DNA of 64,000 nucleotides, taken from assembly GCA_034509735.1 (NCBI GenBank), contig JACGWO010000001.1, forward strand, positions 31,065,966 to 31,129,965, read 5' to 3'. The translations under genes and the position numbers were made by a program. Within the stretch, counting starts at the first letter, position 1. Every line of letters starts with the position of its first letter. Origin of the DNA: Sesamum alatum. Its lineage: Eukaryota; Streptophyta; Magnoliopsida; Lamiales; Pedaliaceae. Shown one piece after another: positions 11,893 through 23,622 of this stretch. A model generated the notes under the pieces. That model made no database searches, was not told the DNA's origin, and saw only the letters and a program-made list of their open reading frames with translations.

Positions 11893-12955
11893 TGAGGGAC
11901 CTTTTTGAATATCTACTGTGAGAACAAGGGAAAATTATTTTAAGACTATTATAAGGGACAGCAGTGGGTGAGCTCCAGCCAGTCCCCCCCGTGCAGTGAG
12001 GCACTAAATGGGCGATTCCCTTGGGGCATGATGGGGGCCTCAGGGGCCGGCTTTAGGCACCTCGAAAGGGAGGGCTAAAGTCCCGGTCGGTAAGGGAACC
12101 GAACGGCGGCGTGGGGCCAGGATGGCACACGTTGGGCAAGCAACACGCCGAAGAGGTCCGTGTGATTGCGAAGATGCCCCCGCGGGCTGCGGAAGGGCAT
12201 AGCAAATACTCTCGGGCGGAATGAGCGATCGAGGCGAAGCATTGAAGACCTCGTGAGCTACTCGTGGCATGAGCTATTGGGTTCTAGCCATGCACGATGA
12301 TCCGTTGGCCAAGATACGCGGTCGTGGGCGACGCTGCGCTGTGGGCAAATTATGAGGCCATGCCGAAAAGGCAGGAGGCATGTTGGGCATGCCGTGCGAG
12401 ACTTGATGTGAGATGTTGGCATTAAAGAGTTGGCCAAGGACGGATGATGCTGCCCCCTACTCGGGCGAGGCATGCGAGACGGGCATCGGCGAAGACATGC
12501 GCCGGTAATGCACCGAGTAATTGTTGTGCGTGCACGGGCGTTGTGGGCGTAAAGTTGGCCCATAGTGCCGAGACGGGGCGAAGACAGTGCTTCCCGAACC
12601 ATTGCGAGAAGTATCCCGGCAGGGCCCGAGACAGTGGGCGAGATACGCTGAATGGCAAGCTAGCTAGTTGGGGCCCGGACATGAAGGCGCGCAAAGGCGC
12701 GAGAGCGCCGCGACCCTCTACGAACATTTAAGGGCATTCCGGATAGGCCGAGTGCTTGGGCGCAAGGCGCCGCACAGGGATGCGTTCGGCTATGTCGCGC
12801 TAGTAAGCTGCAAGTGTCGAAGACACATGGTCGGGGAGACCGAGAGGACTCGAATGGAGAAAGGCCGGTCGAAGGTTGTGAAGAGCAACCTTGAGAGGCA
12901 TCACGGGCAAAAAATGAAATATTCCGCTACAACAAAAGAGTCCCGCCCGTCGACA
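11893..12955 (+). repeat. 5' LTR of the LARD, 5'-truncated
   Basis: Matches the 3' LTR from 'tttgag-gac..ttgaatatctactgtgagaacaaggg' to the terminal '...cgtcgaca'. The first ~145 bp of the 3' LTR (15835-15978) have no counterpart here; the sequence to the left is element B leader. Differences from the 3' copy are mostly one-base length changes in G, A or C runs. Frames within it are not credible genes because they recur in both LTRs with shifts. Confidence 0.78.
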
Positions 12956-12957
12956 CT

Positions 12958-12969
12958 TGGTATCAGAGC
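12958..12969 (+). other. Primer binding site of the LARD
   Basis: TGGTATCAGAGC, complementary to the 3' end of plant initiator-methionine tRNA as in many plant LTR elements, placed two bases after the LTR end CA. It sets orientation as plus strand. Confidence 0.85.
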
Positions 12970-15823
12970 CTCGGTTGCCTGATGGGGGCCGAGGCGGGTT
13001 ACGAGACTTGGTACAGTCCCAGAGGATGAAGTGCGCACTTGAAAGGAAAGTGTGGCACCTGAGCTTTACAGCAGGTAGAGGCGAGTTGAGACCGTATGAG
13101 ACAGAATCAGACCGGATTAACGGCACAGATGTGTTGGTTTGCTGCGTGTGGCTTTGAAATGCTTCAGTGTGCCGATTGTAAGACGGAATGGTTTTGGGGG
13201 ATTGTTCGCCACAGAATGAGAAATCGGTGGCATCCTTTTGTGCGCGTTGGAGCTGCTTGTGAATAAGTAGCGATGGTCCAACCTCGTGTTATGTGGGTCG
13301 GCAGTGTTGTTGGCATGATATGTGTTAGAGCAAGCTGTCAAGCCTTTCCCGAAAATTTTGTTTTGGGAGTAATGATGTGTGAATCAGATTTCAGAATTCA
13401 TCTTGGCTTCCCTATGAGGGAGGGAGACATGCCGATGCGTCGGGTGGACTGCGAGAGCTACGTTTGCGCGATTTAGCAAACCATGTGTGCAGGAATGCTG
13501 CAAGTCAGGAGACGATCAGGCGTTGAGGCCGTTCGGTGGGTGAAGCACCAACCTTGTTGAGAACCTTCCAGTGGGGAAGGATGAGCAGATGCCGAGGTGT
13601 TGAGGCACAAGTGCACAGCAGGTGCAGGCAGAGCAAGCCACCCTTGGGGTTGCAAGGAGTGGACGCCTAGACCCCTTCGTTTGTGGACAGTGTTGCGCAT
13701 AGAAAGTGTTCCGAACAATGTGTTTGGGCAGAGCTGAGAATGTTGGGATGAAGTTCTCGTGGAAGAGATGGGGGTGCATCGAGCGAAAAGATGACACGCT
13801 CCAAGAACCAGAGGACAGAGATCCGTAATGTGTGATTTGAGGCAACTTGTCCGGAGCTTGTGTGGAAAGAAGGCCACCAAGCAGTTTTGTGTGCTCATCA
13901 GGAGTACAAGTTGAGCTTGTGTGGAAGAAGGCCACCAAGCCGTGTTGTGCGTTCATCAGGAACACGTGTTGTGTGCTCATCAGGAGTACAAATGAGCTTG
14001 AGTGGAAGAGAGACCACTAAGCCGTGTGAAAGCGCTCGTCAGGAGCATTGCTTGAGCTGAATTGAGAACGTTCCTTGAAGAAGTTCTGACACCATATGTG
14101 GGCTCTTTGGTCTAAGGATTTCCGAGAGGGACAACCGAGTTGAGATTGTGAAGGAGCATCAGGCTCCAAGTGGTACCGTGAGCGGCATGGTACAGCCGGG
14201 ACAGAGTGGGACGTGACAGTCCTGAACTTGCTGTCGGTGTTGGGGTCGGAATTGAAATCGCGATCCTGTGTGTTGGATGTGGACGTAAATGTCTTCATCG
14301 TGTTGTTGGCCGGAAGTGGGACTTGAGAGTTTCATCGTGCGGTCGTGTTGGGTTGGGACCAAGATCTCAATCCCCGTTTGTTGGGTCAGGATTTCAGTCT
14401 TGATCTGGTTTGTCGGATGGGAGAGCAGAAGAATCCTCAATCCTGCCGTCGGATTGGGGGGGGGGGGTAATCCCAATCTTGCGGTCAGTTGGGGGCGAAG
14501 ACCTCAACAGTTGTGCAGAGTCAAGTGGACTCGTTGACCTCATCCTGCCGTCGGATTGGGGGGGGGGGGTAATCCCAATCTTGCGGTCAGTTGGGGCGAA
14601 GACCTCAACAGTTGTGCAGAGTCAAGTGGACTCGTTGACCTCATCCTGCCGTCGGATTGGGGGGGGGGGGTAATCCCAATCTTGCGGTCAGTTGGGAGCG
14701 AAGACCTCAACAGTTGTGCAGAGTTAAGTGGACTCGTTGAGGAGAGAATGGGACCAGCATGCGGGCGAGGTTCCGATGTTTTGGGCGAGGCCAAAAGTGC
14801 TTTACAGTTTGGTTCATTGTGGCCAAACCGCAGAGGCGGATTCCGTGCTTGCCGAGGACGGCAACACATCGAGTGGGGGAGAGAGTGCGTCCAAGCACGC
14901 ACAGACTTCAAGCTCAAAACCTGTTCCAGATCAATTCGGGTGTATATGAGGCACTGTTTTGAGGGACATGATTCGTTCTAGCTCAATTCCGGGTGTATAT
15001 GAGGCACTGTTTTGAGGGACGACACAGTATGACGGCACACTTGATGAAACTTGCGGCACAGTTCAGTTTGTTACCCACCAGTCACAGAAAGAGAGTGCAG
15101 AATATCGGCACAGTCTTCGGACTTGGGGATTTGAGTGTATTGAGACACTATCCATGGGGGCAAACTATCAGTTGAAGCAACAGATGAGGGAGAGAGTGCA
15201 GCGTTACGGCACAGACTTCAGGCCTGAGGTATTGAGTGTATAGAGACACTATCCGCGAGGGCAACCATCAAGTTGTGGCAACAGTTTTGGGAAGAGAGTG
15301 TAGAGATGTACACAGACTTCCAGCTTGCGTCCAGTTTGGGAAGAGAGTGTAGAGATGTACACAGACTTCCAGCTTGTGTTCAGTTTGGGGAGAGAGTGTA
15401 GAAGCGTACACAGACTTCCAACTTGAGTTTCAGTGAGGAATGGAGTGCATCAAGGCACTATATTTGTGGAGGCAACCCAGCTACTGAGGAAGGGAGTACA
15501 GAATGAGAGTACAGACTTCCAGCTTACACTTTTGTGTCGAATTAGGTGCATTGCGGCACTATTCGGGGGAGCCAACCATCAATTGAGGGAGAGGGTGTAA
15601 GATGAAGTACACGGACTTCCACTTGTGTTGAGCAGGCCACTATGGGGTGCAGATGAGGCGCCATCGGGGTGGAGACAACGTGTTGTGTTGAAGAGGCACT
15701 CACGCAGATGGGCTTAATAGAGCCAGAAGTCGGTCTGGTGCTGCGTGATACTGGGAGGAGTATCAGGCACTACATACACTTCGATTCCTTGTGTATGTGT
15801 TGACGAGGACGTCAACAGATCGA
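12970..15823 (+). other. LARD internal region, repetitive, no gag-pol
   Basis: No retroelement domain could be recognised in any frame. Instead the region is built from short decayed tandem units. About 13850-14045 repeats 'gtggaagaaggccaccaagc...ctcatcaggagtacaa'. Positions 14442-14740 hold a 102-bp unit three times. A 'gggtgtatatgaggcactgttttgagggac' unit occurs twice near 14938 and 14991. About 15285-15430 repeats 'gagagtgtagagatgtacacagacttccagcttg' three times. This makes it internal sequence of a non-autonomous element and not a gene. Confidence 0.65.
14442..14740 (+). repeat. Three tandem copies of a ~102-bp unit with G12 runs
   Basis: Units start with CCTGCCGTCGGATT at 14442, 14544 and 14645. 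Each carries a run of 12 G, then 'taatcccaatcttgcggtcagttgggg.gcgaagacctcaacagttgtgcagagt'. The copies are nearly identical, so the expansion is recent compared with the surrounding decay. The G runs could form G-quadruplexes on the plus strand, and they are also places where assembly errors are likely. Confidence 0.85.
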
Positions 15824-15834
15824 GTGGGGGAGGA
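15824..15834 (+). other. Polypurine tract of the LARD
   Basis: GTGGGGGAGGA lies directly before the LTR start TGTCATAGG. Its position and purine content fit a plus-strand primer, and it supports placing the start of the 3' LTR at 15835 rather than where the two LTRs begin to match (15979). Confidence 0.6.
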
Positions 15835-17008
15835 TGTCATAGGCCGTCCTTTAACTAGGAGTGCCGGCTGTGACTTGCGGAGGATGTCGGCCCGGCACGT
15901 GGGAGCGCAATGGTTCAAGCAGTATGCGATTCGGACGTCGGACGAGGGAGTTGTGAAAAGGTGCGCTCCTCGGCCATTTGAGCGACTTTGAATATCTACT
16001 GTGAGAACAAGGGAAATTATTTTTAAGACTATTATAAGGGGGACAACAGTGGTGAGCTCCAGCCAGTCCCCCCCGTGCAGTGAGGCACTAAATGGGCGAT
16101 TCCCTTGGGGCATGATGGGGGCCTCAGGGGCCGGCTTTAGGCACCTCGAAGGGAGGGCTAAAGTCCCCGGTCGGTAAGGGAACCGAACGGGCGGCGTGGG
16201 GCCAGGATGGCACACGTTGGGCAAGCAACGCGCCCGAGAGGCTCCGTGTGATTGCGAAAATGCCCTGCGGGCTGCGGAAGGGCATAGGCAATACCTCTCG
16301 GGCGGAATGAGCGATCGAGGCGAAGTATTGAAGACCTCGTGAGCTACTCATGGCATGAGCTATTGGGTTCTAGCCATGCACGATGATCCGTTGGCCAAAG
16401 ATACGCGGTCGTGGGCGACGCCGCGCTGTGGGCAAATTATGAGGCCATGCCGAAAGGCAAGGAGGCATGTTGGGCATGCCGTGCAAGACTGATGCGAGAT
16501 GTTGGCATAAGAGTTGGCCAAGGACGGATGATGCTGCCCTACTCGGGCGAGGCATGCGAGACGGGCATGGCGAAGACATGCGCCGGTAATGCACCGAGTA
16601 ATTGTTGTGCGTGCGACGGGCGTTGTGGGCGTAAGTTGGCCCATAGTGCCGAGACGGGGCGAAGATACTCCGAACCATTGCGAGAAGTATCGGCAGGGCC
16701 CGAGACAGTGGGCGAGATACGTGATGGCAAGCTAGCTAGTTGGGGCCGGACATGAAGGCGCGCAAGGCGCGAGAGCCGCGACCCTCTACGAACATGGGCA
16801 TTCCGGATAGGCGAGTGCTTGGGCGCAAGGCGCCGCACAGGGATGCGTTCGGATGTCGCGCTAGTAAGCTGCGAGTGTCGAAGACACATGGTCGGGAGAC
16901 CGAGAGGACTCGAATGGAGAAAGGCCGGTCGAAGGTTGTGAGCAACCTGAGAGGCATCACGGGCAAAAATGAAATATTCCGCTGCGACAAAAGAGTCCGC
17001 CCGTGACA
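15835..17008 (+). repeat. 3' LTR of the LARD
   Basis: 1174 bp, TGTCATAGGCC...CCCGTGACA, with TGTCA/TGACA terminal inverted ends. From 15979 on it matches the 5' copy with few substitutions but many one-base run-length changes. The GC-rich sequence after 17008 ('gcagcgcgcgcaagcgcccgcc...') looks like remains of the CG-rich leader of element B. Confidence 0.75.
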
Positions 17009-17314
17009 CCGCGGGCACAGGGCAGCGCGCGCAAGCGCCCGCCTGCGCGCGGCCACTGCCGGCCCGATCAATTTTTTTTTTTTTCTGTTTTTCAAAACTG
17101 TTTCAACACAATAACAATAATATTATTCTAAAAATAAGCATGCAATTTTAGATCCAATCTAACAAAATTGAGCATGCCAAAGGTCCATTAAATCCAAACA
17201 ATTGAATCATCATATTATTCATATATTTATGTAATCTAACATGCCAATAAAGCCATTTAAAATCAAGTAGATCATGCCAAAACACATAGATCTATGCCCC
17301 TTACATCGAACCGG
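17009..17314 (-). other. Remaining leader of element B with CG-rich remnant
   Basis: Positions 17009-17070 are GC-rich. They are followed by a T13 run and by AT-rich sequence similar in reverse to the stretch between the primer site and the CG block in the complete copia (32.27-32.47 kb). There is no gene. Confidence 0.6.
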
Positions 17315-17326
17315 GCTCTGATACCA
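17315..17326 (-). other. Primer binding site of element B
   Basis: GCTCTGATACCA, the reverse complement of TGGTATCAGAGC, within 'cgaaccgggctctgatacca' as in the complete copia (32257-32276). It lies two bases from the LTR start at 17329 and fixes the element on the minus strand. Confidence 0.88.
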
Positions 17327-17328
17327 CT

Positions 17329-19566
17329 TGAAGGACAAGCGGATCTGCCCGGGAGCGCGAGCGGAAGCGAGAAAGCGAGAAAATAGTGCGTAAATTTAAA
17401 TCTAATTTAAATATGCGAATCCCAAGGGGTGTACCCTTGGGTGCTCAACCGGGCGTTCGATGTAGGATGTGTAAATATTAGAAACATATATTTAAACACA
17501 TAGGGCATAGATATATAAATAAAATCAATCAAAGTGTAATAAACCGTTACCTTTGATTGTTTAGCGTATGCTCCCGGCCACTTGTGTTGTTCATCTCTGG
17601 AATGCTCACGAAATCCAAACGTATGGATTCTCCAAAGGTGATCCACACCACACCGGAAGAAACACACGTTTTTCTTGCTAGAAAAGAACGGGTTTAAGAA
17701 GGAATCGGTTTAAAGAGAAGAACACTATGAATTAGTGCTCTCTTAAACTTACTTTGTTCTTCTTCTTGATTCAAAATCAAGTGAAGAACACAAGTGTAAG
17801 AGAGGGAGGGAGGCCGAGAGTTTGAGAGAGAGGAGAGGATTTTTGTCTTCTCTTTTTCCTAGAAAAAGATGAATAATGAATCACTTATGCTTGGTGTTGT
17901 ATATTCTAATATATATACATAATTAATGTGATTATTGGAATGTGCCTAGGTTCATCCAAGGATGTCTAGATTCATTCCAATCAATCACCATCAATTCTTC
18001 AATCAAGCCTACCAAAATTTATGGTATGATCAAATCATACCAAAAAGGGAAGAGCTTGATTGGAGTTGATTTGTCTCTTTCCAAAAGAGATAAGTCAACA
18101 TACCACCTAGTATGAAACATGGCTGATTTTGCTTCCTCCAAGGGAGCATGTTGGCCATGTTTAATTAAGGGAAGAAGTCCAACTTCATCCTATTCCAAAA
18201 TAGGAATTATTTCTCCTCTCGGGTATAATTTAACGGAGCGGGTTTTATCGTAATCCAATTACGACGAACCCAACATTAAATCCAATTTAATGTCCATTTA
18301 AATTGTTCTTGTTGATCTTTTAATCCAATTAAAAGATCCAACGTCTCAACGTCTCAACTTTCCATATTTAATCGAAAAATCCCAATTTTACCGATTAAAC
18401 GGAAGCCCGATACAATATCGGTCGGTCCATCCAATGGACTTTCCCTTAAGTAATCCAATCACTTATTTTATCCTTCGAGGTTGACTCCAAGTCAATCTCT
18501 TAACCTCCTCGGTGATTTGTGTGTGACCCTTTAGGTTCACCCTCAGCTAGACTTGGGCCCGTGTCCCACAAGGGCCCGTTACCATGGGTGGCCGTCTAGC
18601 AACGATCCATGGCACTAGAGACTAGGTGAATTGGCGTGAACATTTAGGCGCCGATTTCCGTACGGGTACGACCCTTCCGTCTACCGTCTCCCGGCCTTAG
18701 TCTAGGGTATGGAATTGGGCGTCGGTTCCCATCCTTGACTAGGCATCTATGCTTAATACTCGAGACCACGTATGCTTCATTGCGTCGACACAGGAAACCA
18801 TTCCCTGTTCGACCAACCACTGTGGCCACAGCTTCAAACAACATGAACGTGTCTCCGAGTGCATAGGAGATACCTCTGTCACATACTGACAGGGGACGGA
18901 TCCTCTTCTTGGAATCCACCGTCCTCGCTACACATTCCGACTGCACTGGACAAGACTTATGATAATCATCTTACAGAATAATTACCTCTCGCCAGATCCA
19001 AGATACAGCCGTCCTGTGCACGCGACTGCCATGATTCCTTAAGTCTGAGGATTACTCCCGTAACTATCGGAACCGGGGAAAACCAATCATAACCGACCAA
19101 GCCTCCAAGGCTTCCATATGATGATCCCAGCGAGTCAGTCTAGTCGGCTCGACCCCAGTTGACCAACCCATCAAGATCGTGTAGGCGTCCCACGCCCGTC
19201 GCCGATGAAACACGGCACTCATCCAATGAACACGACTCTTGACGCAAGTCTCAATAGGACTCTCGATGCCCTGTCTCGTGGTCCTCGACTTGGAACGTTT
19301 CAGACCCAACTCTTAATCAGTTGGTTTCATGACCACCATCCAATGCGTGGCCCAACTGCATGAGTTGTTACCTATGGTCTGTGGGCTTTGTTGCGATATA
19401 AGTTAAAACACCGTTTTAACAAATGTAAGATGAGCGCAATAAAGAAGGTACCATTGTGACGAAATACTCATCTTATTCATCACATAATAACATTACATCT
19501 ACATCAAGTTGTCAGATAGGTTACAAATCGCCAAACCTATTGGCGTTCTGGTCACCTATTCTAACA
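17329..19566 (-). repeat. 5' LTR of element B
   Basis: 2238 bp, TGAAGGAC...TTCTAACA, the partner of 4019-6252. It contains the hairpin CCCAAGGG-GTGTA-CCCTTGGG at 17421-17441 and the CTGTGGCCACAG palindrome near 18820. Differences from the other LTR include many one-base indels. Confidence 0.9.
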
Positions 19567-20554
19567 GCTTCCCATGATACGGAAGCATCGTTTCGACCAC
19601 CCTGACCATCGGAGCTTGCTTCAGTGGCTTAGACCCCGCAGGTGGATCGGACCGTGGCGGGTTCATCTGCCGCGGGGGCCAGCACATCACAGGTTGCTCC
19701 CTGCTCATAGGTTGTACCACCACCACTAGTACCTCCACCATCTATCCGTACATATATTAGCTTCCACGACACGAGGTAAAGTCTCAAATTTGCTATATAT
19801 TATTTTCATTACATTTTTCTGCCCGGATATTATTAATTAATTATTTTTTCATGATGGATCAAGATTTCCACAACACCATCAATGCTGTGGTCCACGACCA
19901 TTTTCTCCATCTCTGGATGTATGCAGCAGGTTCCACAGGAGCACTAACATTTGTGGTCCGACAATCTCAACATAAAAATTCCCAAAAAGAATTAGTTATG
20001 CTTGAAATTGCAGTTTACTTACTAGTGGGATTGCAATGGCGAGGCCACTTCAAGGTGTTTCGGATGTTCGCCGGCCAGAAGGCTCCTACGTAAGCGGTTC
20101 GCTGATGCCAGGGCTCATCTGGTCCAGTAGCCATGGCTGTCCAAAGAGATGTAGTGCCAGCCACAGGATTAATGGGCTAGTCCAGAGTTCATGGAGGAGT
20201 CCGCCAAGAATACGGCCAATCGGATGGCCAACACGGCGGTAGCAACTACCGTCTACCACGGGGGTTATCCTCCGTTGTGAAGCACAAATGAAAGCTGCTA
20301 ACTTTCTTCTTCGTTTGTTTTCAAATTTTATATGAATAATTAATTTACTGTAAATTATTTTTTTTGTTTTGTTGGATAGGAGACATAGCTTTGTCGGTCT
20401 TCTAAGCAAATGGAGATATTCTCCAGATGCTACAAGAAAAAAGATGATGAGAATTGGAGTGGCCAGAGGGCAGAGCAAGTGGCGATAAGTTGTTTATATA
20501 AAAATTTCTCATTTTCAATTCTAATTAATTTATATTTCTGTTACTAATGGGGTT
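19567..20554 (+). pseudogene. CACTA (En/Spm-type) transposase-associated gene, 5' part
   Basis: Plus-strand exon-like pieces separated by AT-rich introns. Near 20185-20275 the frame reads EFMEESAKNTANRMAN...GGYPP, which fits the conserved 'F...S..NR......GG' block of plant PTTA/En-Spm proteins. Near 20380-20490 RRHSFVGLLSKWRYSPDATRKKMM...GQSKW follows, ending at a donor-like GATAAGT. A proline-rich piece lies at 19650-19745. The gene resumes at 45609 beyond element C, which inserted in the intron after this exon. Stops are present, so it is a remnant. The family call rests on short motifs. Confidence 0.5.
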
Positions 20555-20814
20555 TGAAGGAAAGCAAATCGGTCCGGGAACCCGGCGGAAGCGAGGTCGA
20601 GATAAAATTGTGCAAAATAATAGAATTTAAATCGCGTTCAAGGGGTGTGCCCTTGAAAGTTCCCGGGCTATTAGTGTATAAACGCGTAATATAAACACAT
20701 AAATAATAAACAAGCAATCATGCTATTGAATAAAATAAGAAAAATGAGAACATAAACTGTAAAATACCTTTCTCGATTTCTTCTCCAATCGGCTACATGC
20801 ATTGATCTCCTCCC
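20555..20814 (-). repeat. 3' LTR remnant of element C, first part
   Basis: Matches the start of the LTR at 43555 ('tgaatgaaagcggatcggcccggg...'), including 'tattagtgtataaacgcgtaatataaacacata' and 'cgatttcttctccaatcggctacatgcattg'. The hairpin TTCAAGGG-GTGTG-CCCTTGAA lies at 20637-20657. It stops exactly at the CTCCC target duplication (20810-20814) of the composite insertion and resumes at 25691. Confidence 0.82.
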
Positions 20815-22285
20815 TGAAAGAAATCGGTGGATCATCCCGGGAATTGCGCGAATGCGGAAGCGCGATAAAAATAAACATACAAAAATTAAAGCATGCTTTT
20901 AAATTTAAAAGTACACGCTCAAGGGGTGTGCCCTTGAGGTTCCCGGGCGTTCGGTGTATCTCATAATCATATAACGTGTAAAGAAATCATGGATAGAGTT
21001 GAAAATTAAAGAGGGACGAAAAAAGTAAAACGAGACCTACCCGTTGTCGTTTTCGTCTTCAACGGCTACTTGCGTTGTTCCCCGTTTTGCACCGAGATCT
21101 CGTTCTTGAGACCCTCCAAATCGTGACACACGATCCACCCACATATCTTGCACGTCGTGCTAGCAACGAACAAGTGTATAATTTTTGGAGTGGATGAATC
21201 AACAACATGTTATCAATTAACGGTATTGATTCATCTAAGTTCTAATGTTCCAAGAACAAAAGAACTAAGAAAAATATTTTCTTGTAGAGAGAGAGGGGGC
21301 GGACGAGAGGTGAGGAGGGGAGAGATGAGTGTGTGTTGTGTGTGTTTTCAAGAATCATCATCCTTCAATTGTTGGAGGCTAGAGGTTTATATAGAGGAGG
21401 AGTTTAATCCTCTTTAAACTCCAAATTTAAGAACTCTAATTTGACTAGGATTTTGACCTAGTCAAAGTCCTAGTCAAACTAGTGTTTGACCTAGTCAAAC
21501 GAATTCTAGCCTTCCATCTCCCCTTTCCATCTCAACCGTTGAATTTTAATTTAATGGAATATTTAAATCCCATTAATATTCCAAAAGGCTAAAAGAATAA
21601 ATATAATATAATAAATAAATATTAATATTTATTCTAAGCCCATTAAATCAACCCTTTAATAAATCCTATTTATTAATTTAATTCCCTTTATCAAATAGAA
21701 GGAATTAATTTCTCCAAGAAAATATAGGACCCGATTAAATCTAATTTAATCATTCCTTTACTCCAATATTTAATCCCAAATTAAATACTAAGTGTATGTG
21801 GATAGTGTGTGACTCTTTAGGTTCACCATTCAGCTAGACTTGGTCGGATTCCTAGAATCCGCCCGTCACCATGGGTGGCCATCTAGCAACGGTCCATGGC
21901 ACTAGAGACTAGGTGCAATAATTGGGGATGAACATTTAGGTTCTAACAGTACACTTGTCCTTCTGTCTTCGGTCCCATCACTTAGGGTCTAGGGCACGGA
22001 AAATGCAGGTACCCATTTTGGACCTAAGTGTCGGTCTGTCCTTACTAAACGCCGCAAGGGAAACCTTCCCTTCTGTTCAGTTACTGTGGCCACAGATTTC
22101 AGGGACCAGACACAGAGCATACGTGAGACTCAACTGTCAATACCTTTTGACAGGAGACAGATCCTTTCTTGGAAACTACTGTCACTCTGTACACCCGAGC
22201 TGCACTAGACGTGGCTTATGACTACTCAAGAGTATTTTGGCAATCTCTCACCATATCTAAGATACAGACCTGATGCACAGGTAAA
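20815..22285 (-). repeat. Truncated LTR (subfamily A) of the composite
   Basis: Colinear with the solo LTR at 219-2220 up to 'gatacagacctgatgcacaggtaaa', then breaks at 22285. About 500 bp of LTR are missing. Confidence 0.85.
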
Positions 22286-22670
22286 TCAAATGTTTTGATT
22301 ATTCCAAGCCTTCCATCCATAACAATGTATTAAGGAAGCTACTTTCACCCATTCGTGGTCTCACGAGACGTGGCACGTTTGGAATGGAAGAAAGCTGTGT
22401 TATTGTTATGAACCAAGGAATATGCTCCTGTTTCCCTATCTCACGAGTCGTGGGGGTGACAGTTGAGATATGATTTGGTTGATGGGTCGGGCCTAACACT
22501 GAGTAACATGATTCGCTTGGAGTGCTCGAGATCATGTGAAGAACCGAGGCAAAATATTTTGGGGATCTCATTGGATGAGAAGGGTATTGGATACCTCCCA
22601 CAAAGCCTTTCCCATGTGAATCGTAAAAGCGGGACATGGAGAATTGCGTTTGTGGAATCCAAGAATAAAA
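22286..22670 (+). other. Inverted piece of copia leader
   Basis: Matches the leader of the complete copia around 34.13-34.47 kb in plus orientation. It includes the palindromes at 22362-22372 (one mismatch) and CACGAGTCGTG at 22442-22452, and blocks such as 'taacatgattcgcttggagtgctcgagatcatg'. Its orientation is opposite to the LTRs that surround it, which points to an inversion. Confidence 0.78.
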
Positions 22671-23161
22671 CAATTTAAACCTTTATATCTCAAGTTATAA
22701 GGTTTTTAGTACACCTTGTCTGATTTTCCGCAGTAACAGCGCAATAGAATATTTTTTCCTATTTTTACCAATTAAAACGATGGATTTAGCTTCGGATCAA
22801 AACTAGAAAGTTATAAAGTACATCCTACGGTTTTCATAGACACCAAAATCAAAAAGTTTGGACCAATAAAATCGAGATTTGTTTGAAAACCCGAGATTGT
22901 TCGGACAGATTTTTCCCTGTTAATATGTATCTAGCTTAACTCATCCATTTCTTCCATAAATCTAAGCTAAAATTGAAATTAAACAAATTTCTTACCAATA
23001 TCAGTGTGTTAAGCTTGAGTTCTTGAAAATGAAAGAAGAGAGTTCTTGAAGATGGAAAAACAGAGTTCTTGAAGATGAAAGAAGAGAAAATGAGCAATAA
23101 AATCATGTATGTATGTATATCTCCTCCACCACCTCATCACTCTCTCTGTCTCTCTGTCTCT

Positions 23162-23204
<43 letters not shown>

Positions 23205-23622
23205 GTCTTTATGCTACCTTCTAAACCTTTCCATATATCTATATATACATATATGTTATTTCCTATGTGCATTCGATAATAATATATATATACATATTAT
23301 ATTAAGTACATATGTTGATAAGATTATTTATTTTGTCTTGTAGTGTAGTAATATATACATATACATATATATATATATATATATAAAATGCTAATATTAT
23401 ATATGGTATTAAGACTTTATTTATTTCCCTCATCTTTACAAGTATTTCTAATTAAACCCTCAACAACTTTCTATTGCTTCAAATTTTAAATATTTTAAAG
23501 AATATATCCTATCACATAATTTCTAATCAAGCCTCAAATATTAAATAAATCAACACAACATTTATCCATTTTATTATACTAATAATTCATAGTTCTATAT
23601 AAAAATTTCGGGGGGCGTCACA
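22671..23622 (-). repeat. Possible gypsy-type LTR fragment with microsatellites
   Basis: AT-rich, no coding frame. On the minus strand the right edge reads TGTGACGCCCCCCGAAA, a start common in plant gypsy LTRs. The left edge is not recognisable. It contains a (CT)n tract at about 23139-23199 and ATATAT tracts near 23280-23390. The classification rests mainly on the terminal motif. Confidence 0.4.
23139..23199. repeat. (CT)n microsatellite
   Basis: A CT/TCTG-rich simple repeat ending in a pure CT run of about 15 units. Any open frame through it (Leu/Ser repeats) is low complexity and not a protein. Confidence 0.9.

Larger units (their letters stand above)
11893..17008 (+). mobile_element. Non-autonomous LTR retrotransposon (LARD)
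   Basis: Two direct repeats of about 1.05 kb (11893-12955 and 15979-17008 of a longer 3' LTR) flank roughly 2.9 kb without gag or pol. A primer site TGGTATCAGAGC lies two bases after the first repeat, and a purine tract GTGGGGGAGGA precedes TGTCATAGG at 15835. The element ends CGTGACA. TGTCA...TGACA ends suggest a Ty3/gypsy-derived element rather than copia. It would need proteins supplied in trans. It lies in the leader of element B in opposite orientation. I could not find a target duplication because the left LTR is truncated. Confidence 0.78.
4019..19566 (-). mobile_element. Copia element B, degenerate, with nested LARD
   Basis: A two-LTR element read on the minus strand: 3' LTR 4019-6252, polypurine tract, RNase H, RT, integrase, protease, gag, leader, primer site 17315-17326 and 5' LTR 17329-19566. 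The gag-pol order is colinear with the better preserved element at 30258-40710, but the frames are broken throughout. The leader is interrupted by a LARD (11893-17008), which accounts for much of the 15.5 kb. The flanking 5-mers (GTTCA on the left, GCTTC on the right) do not match, so the insertion is old or the flanks were rearranged. Confidence 0.87.

Noticed and set aside
12258..12731. Frames of 95-114 codons in the LARD LTR
   Set aside because: They recur in shifted form in the 3' LTR (16360-16755) and have no domain; LTR sequence.
12958..12969. tRNA-like matches (TGGTATCAGAGC) as possible tRNA genes
   Set aside because: Only 12-20 bases match, next to LTR ends; they are primer sites. 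No cloverleaf sequence was seen.
13473..13980. Overlapping minus-strand frames of 141 and 154 codons in the LARD interior
   Set aside because: Made of repeated Thr/Ser/His/Pro-rich units from short tandem repeats; no recognisable gag or other protein.
14442..14740. Spaced direct repeats as a CRISPR-like array
   Set aside because: Units are contiguous 102-bp tandem copies without unique spacers, in a plant retroelement.
4014..19571. Target duplication for element B
   Set aside because: The flanking five bases (GTTCA and GCTTC) do not match convincingly.
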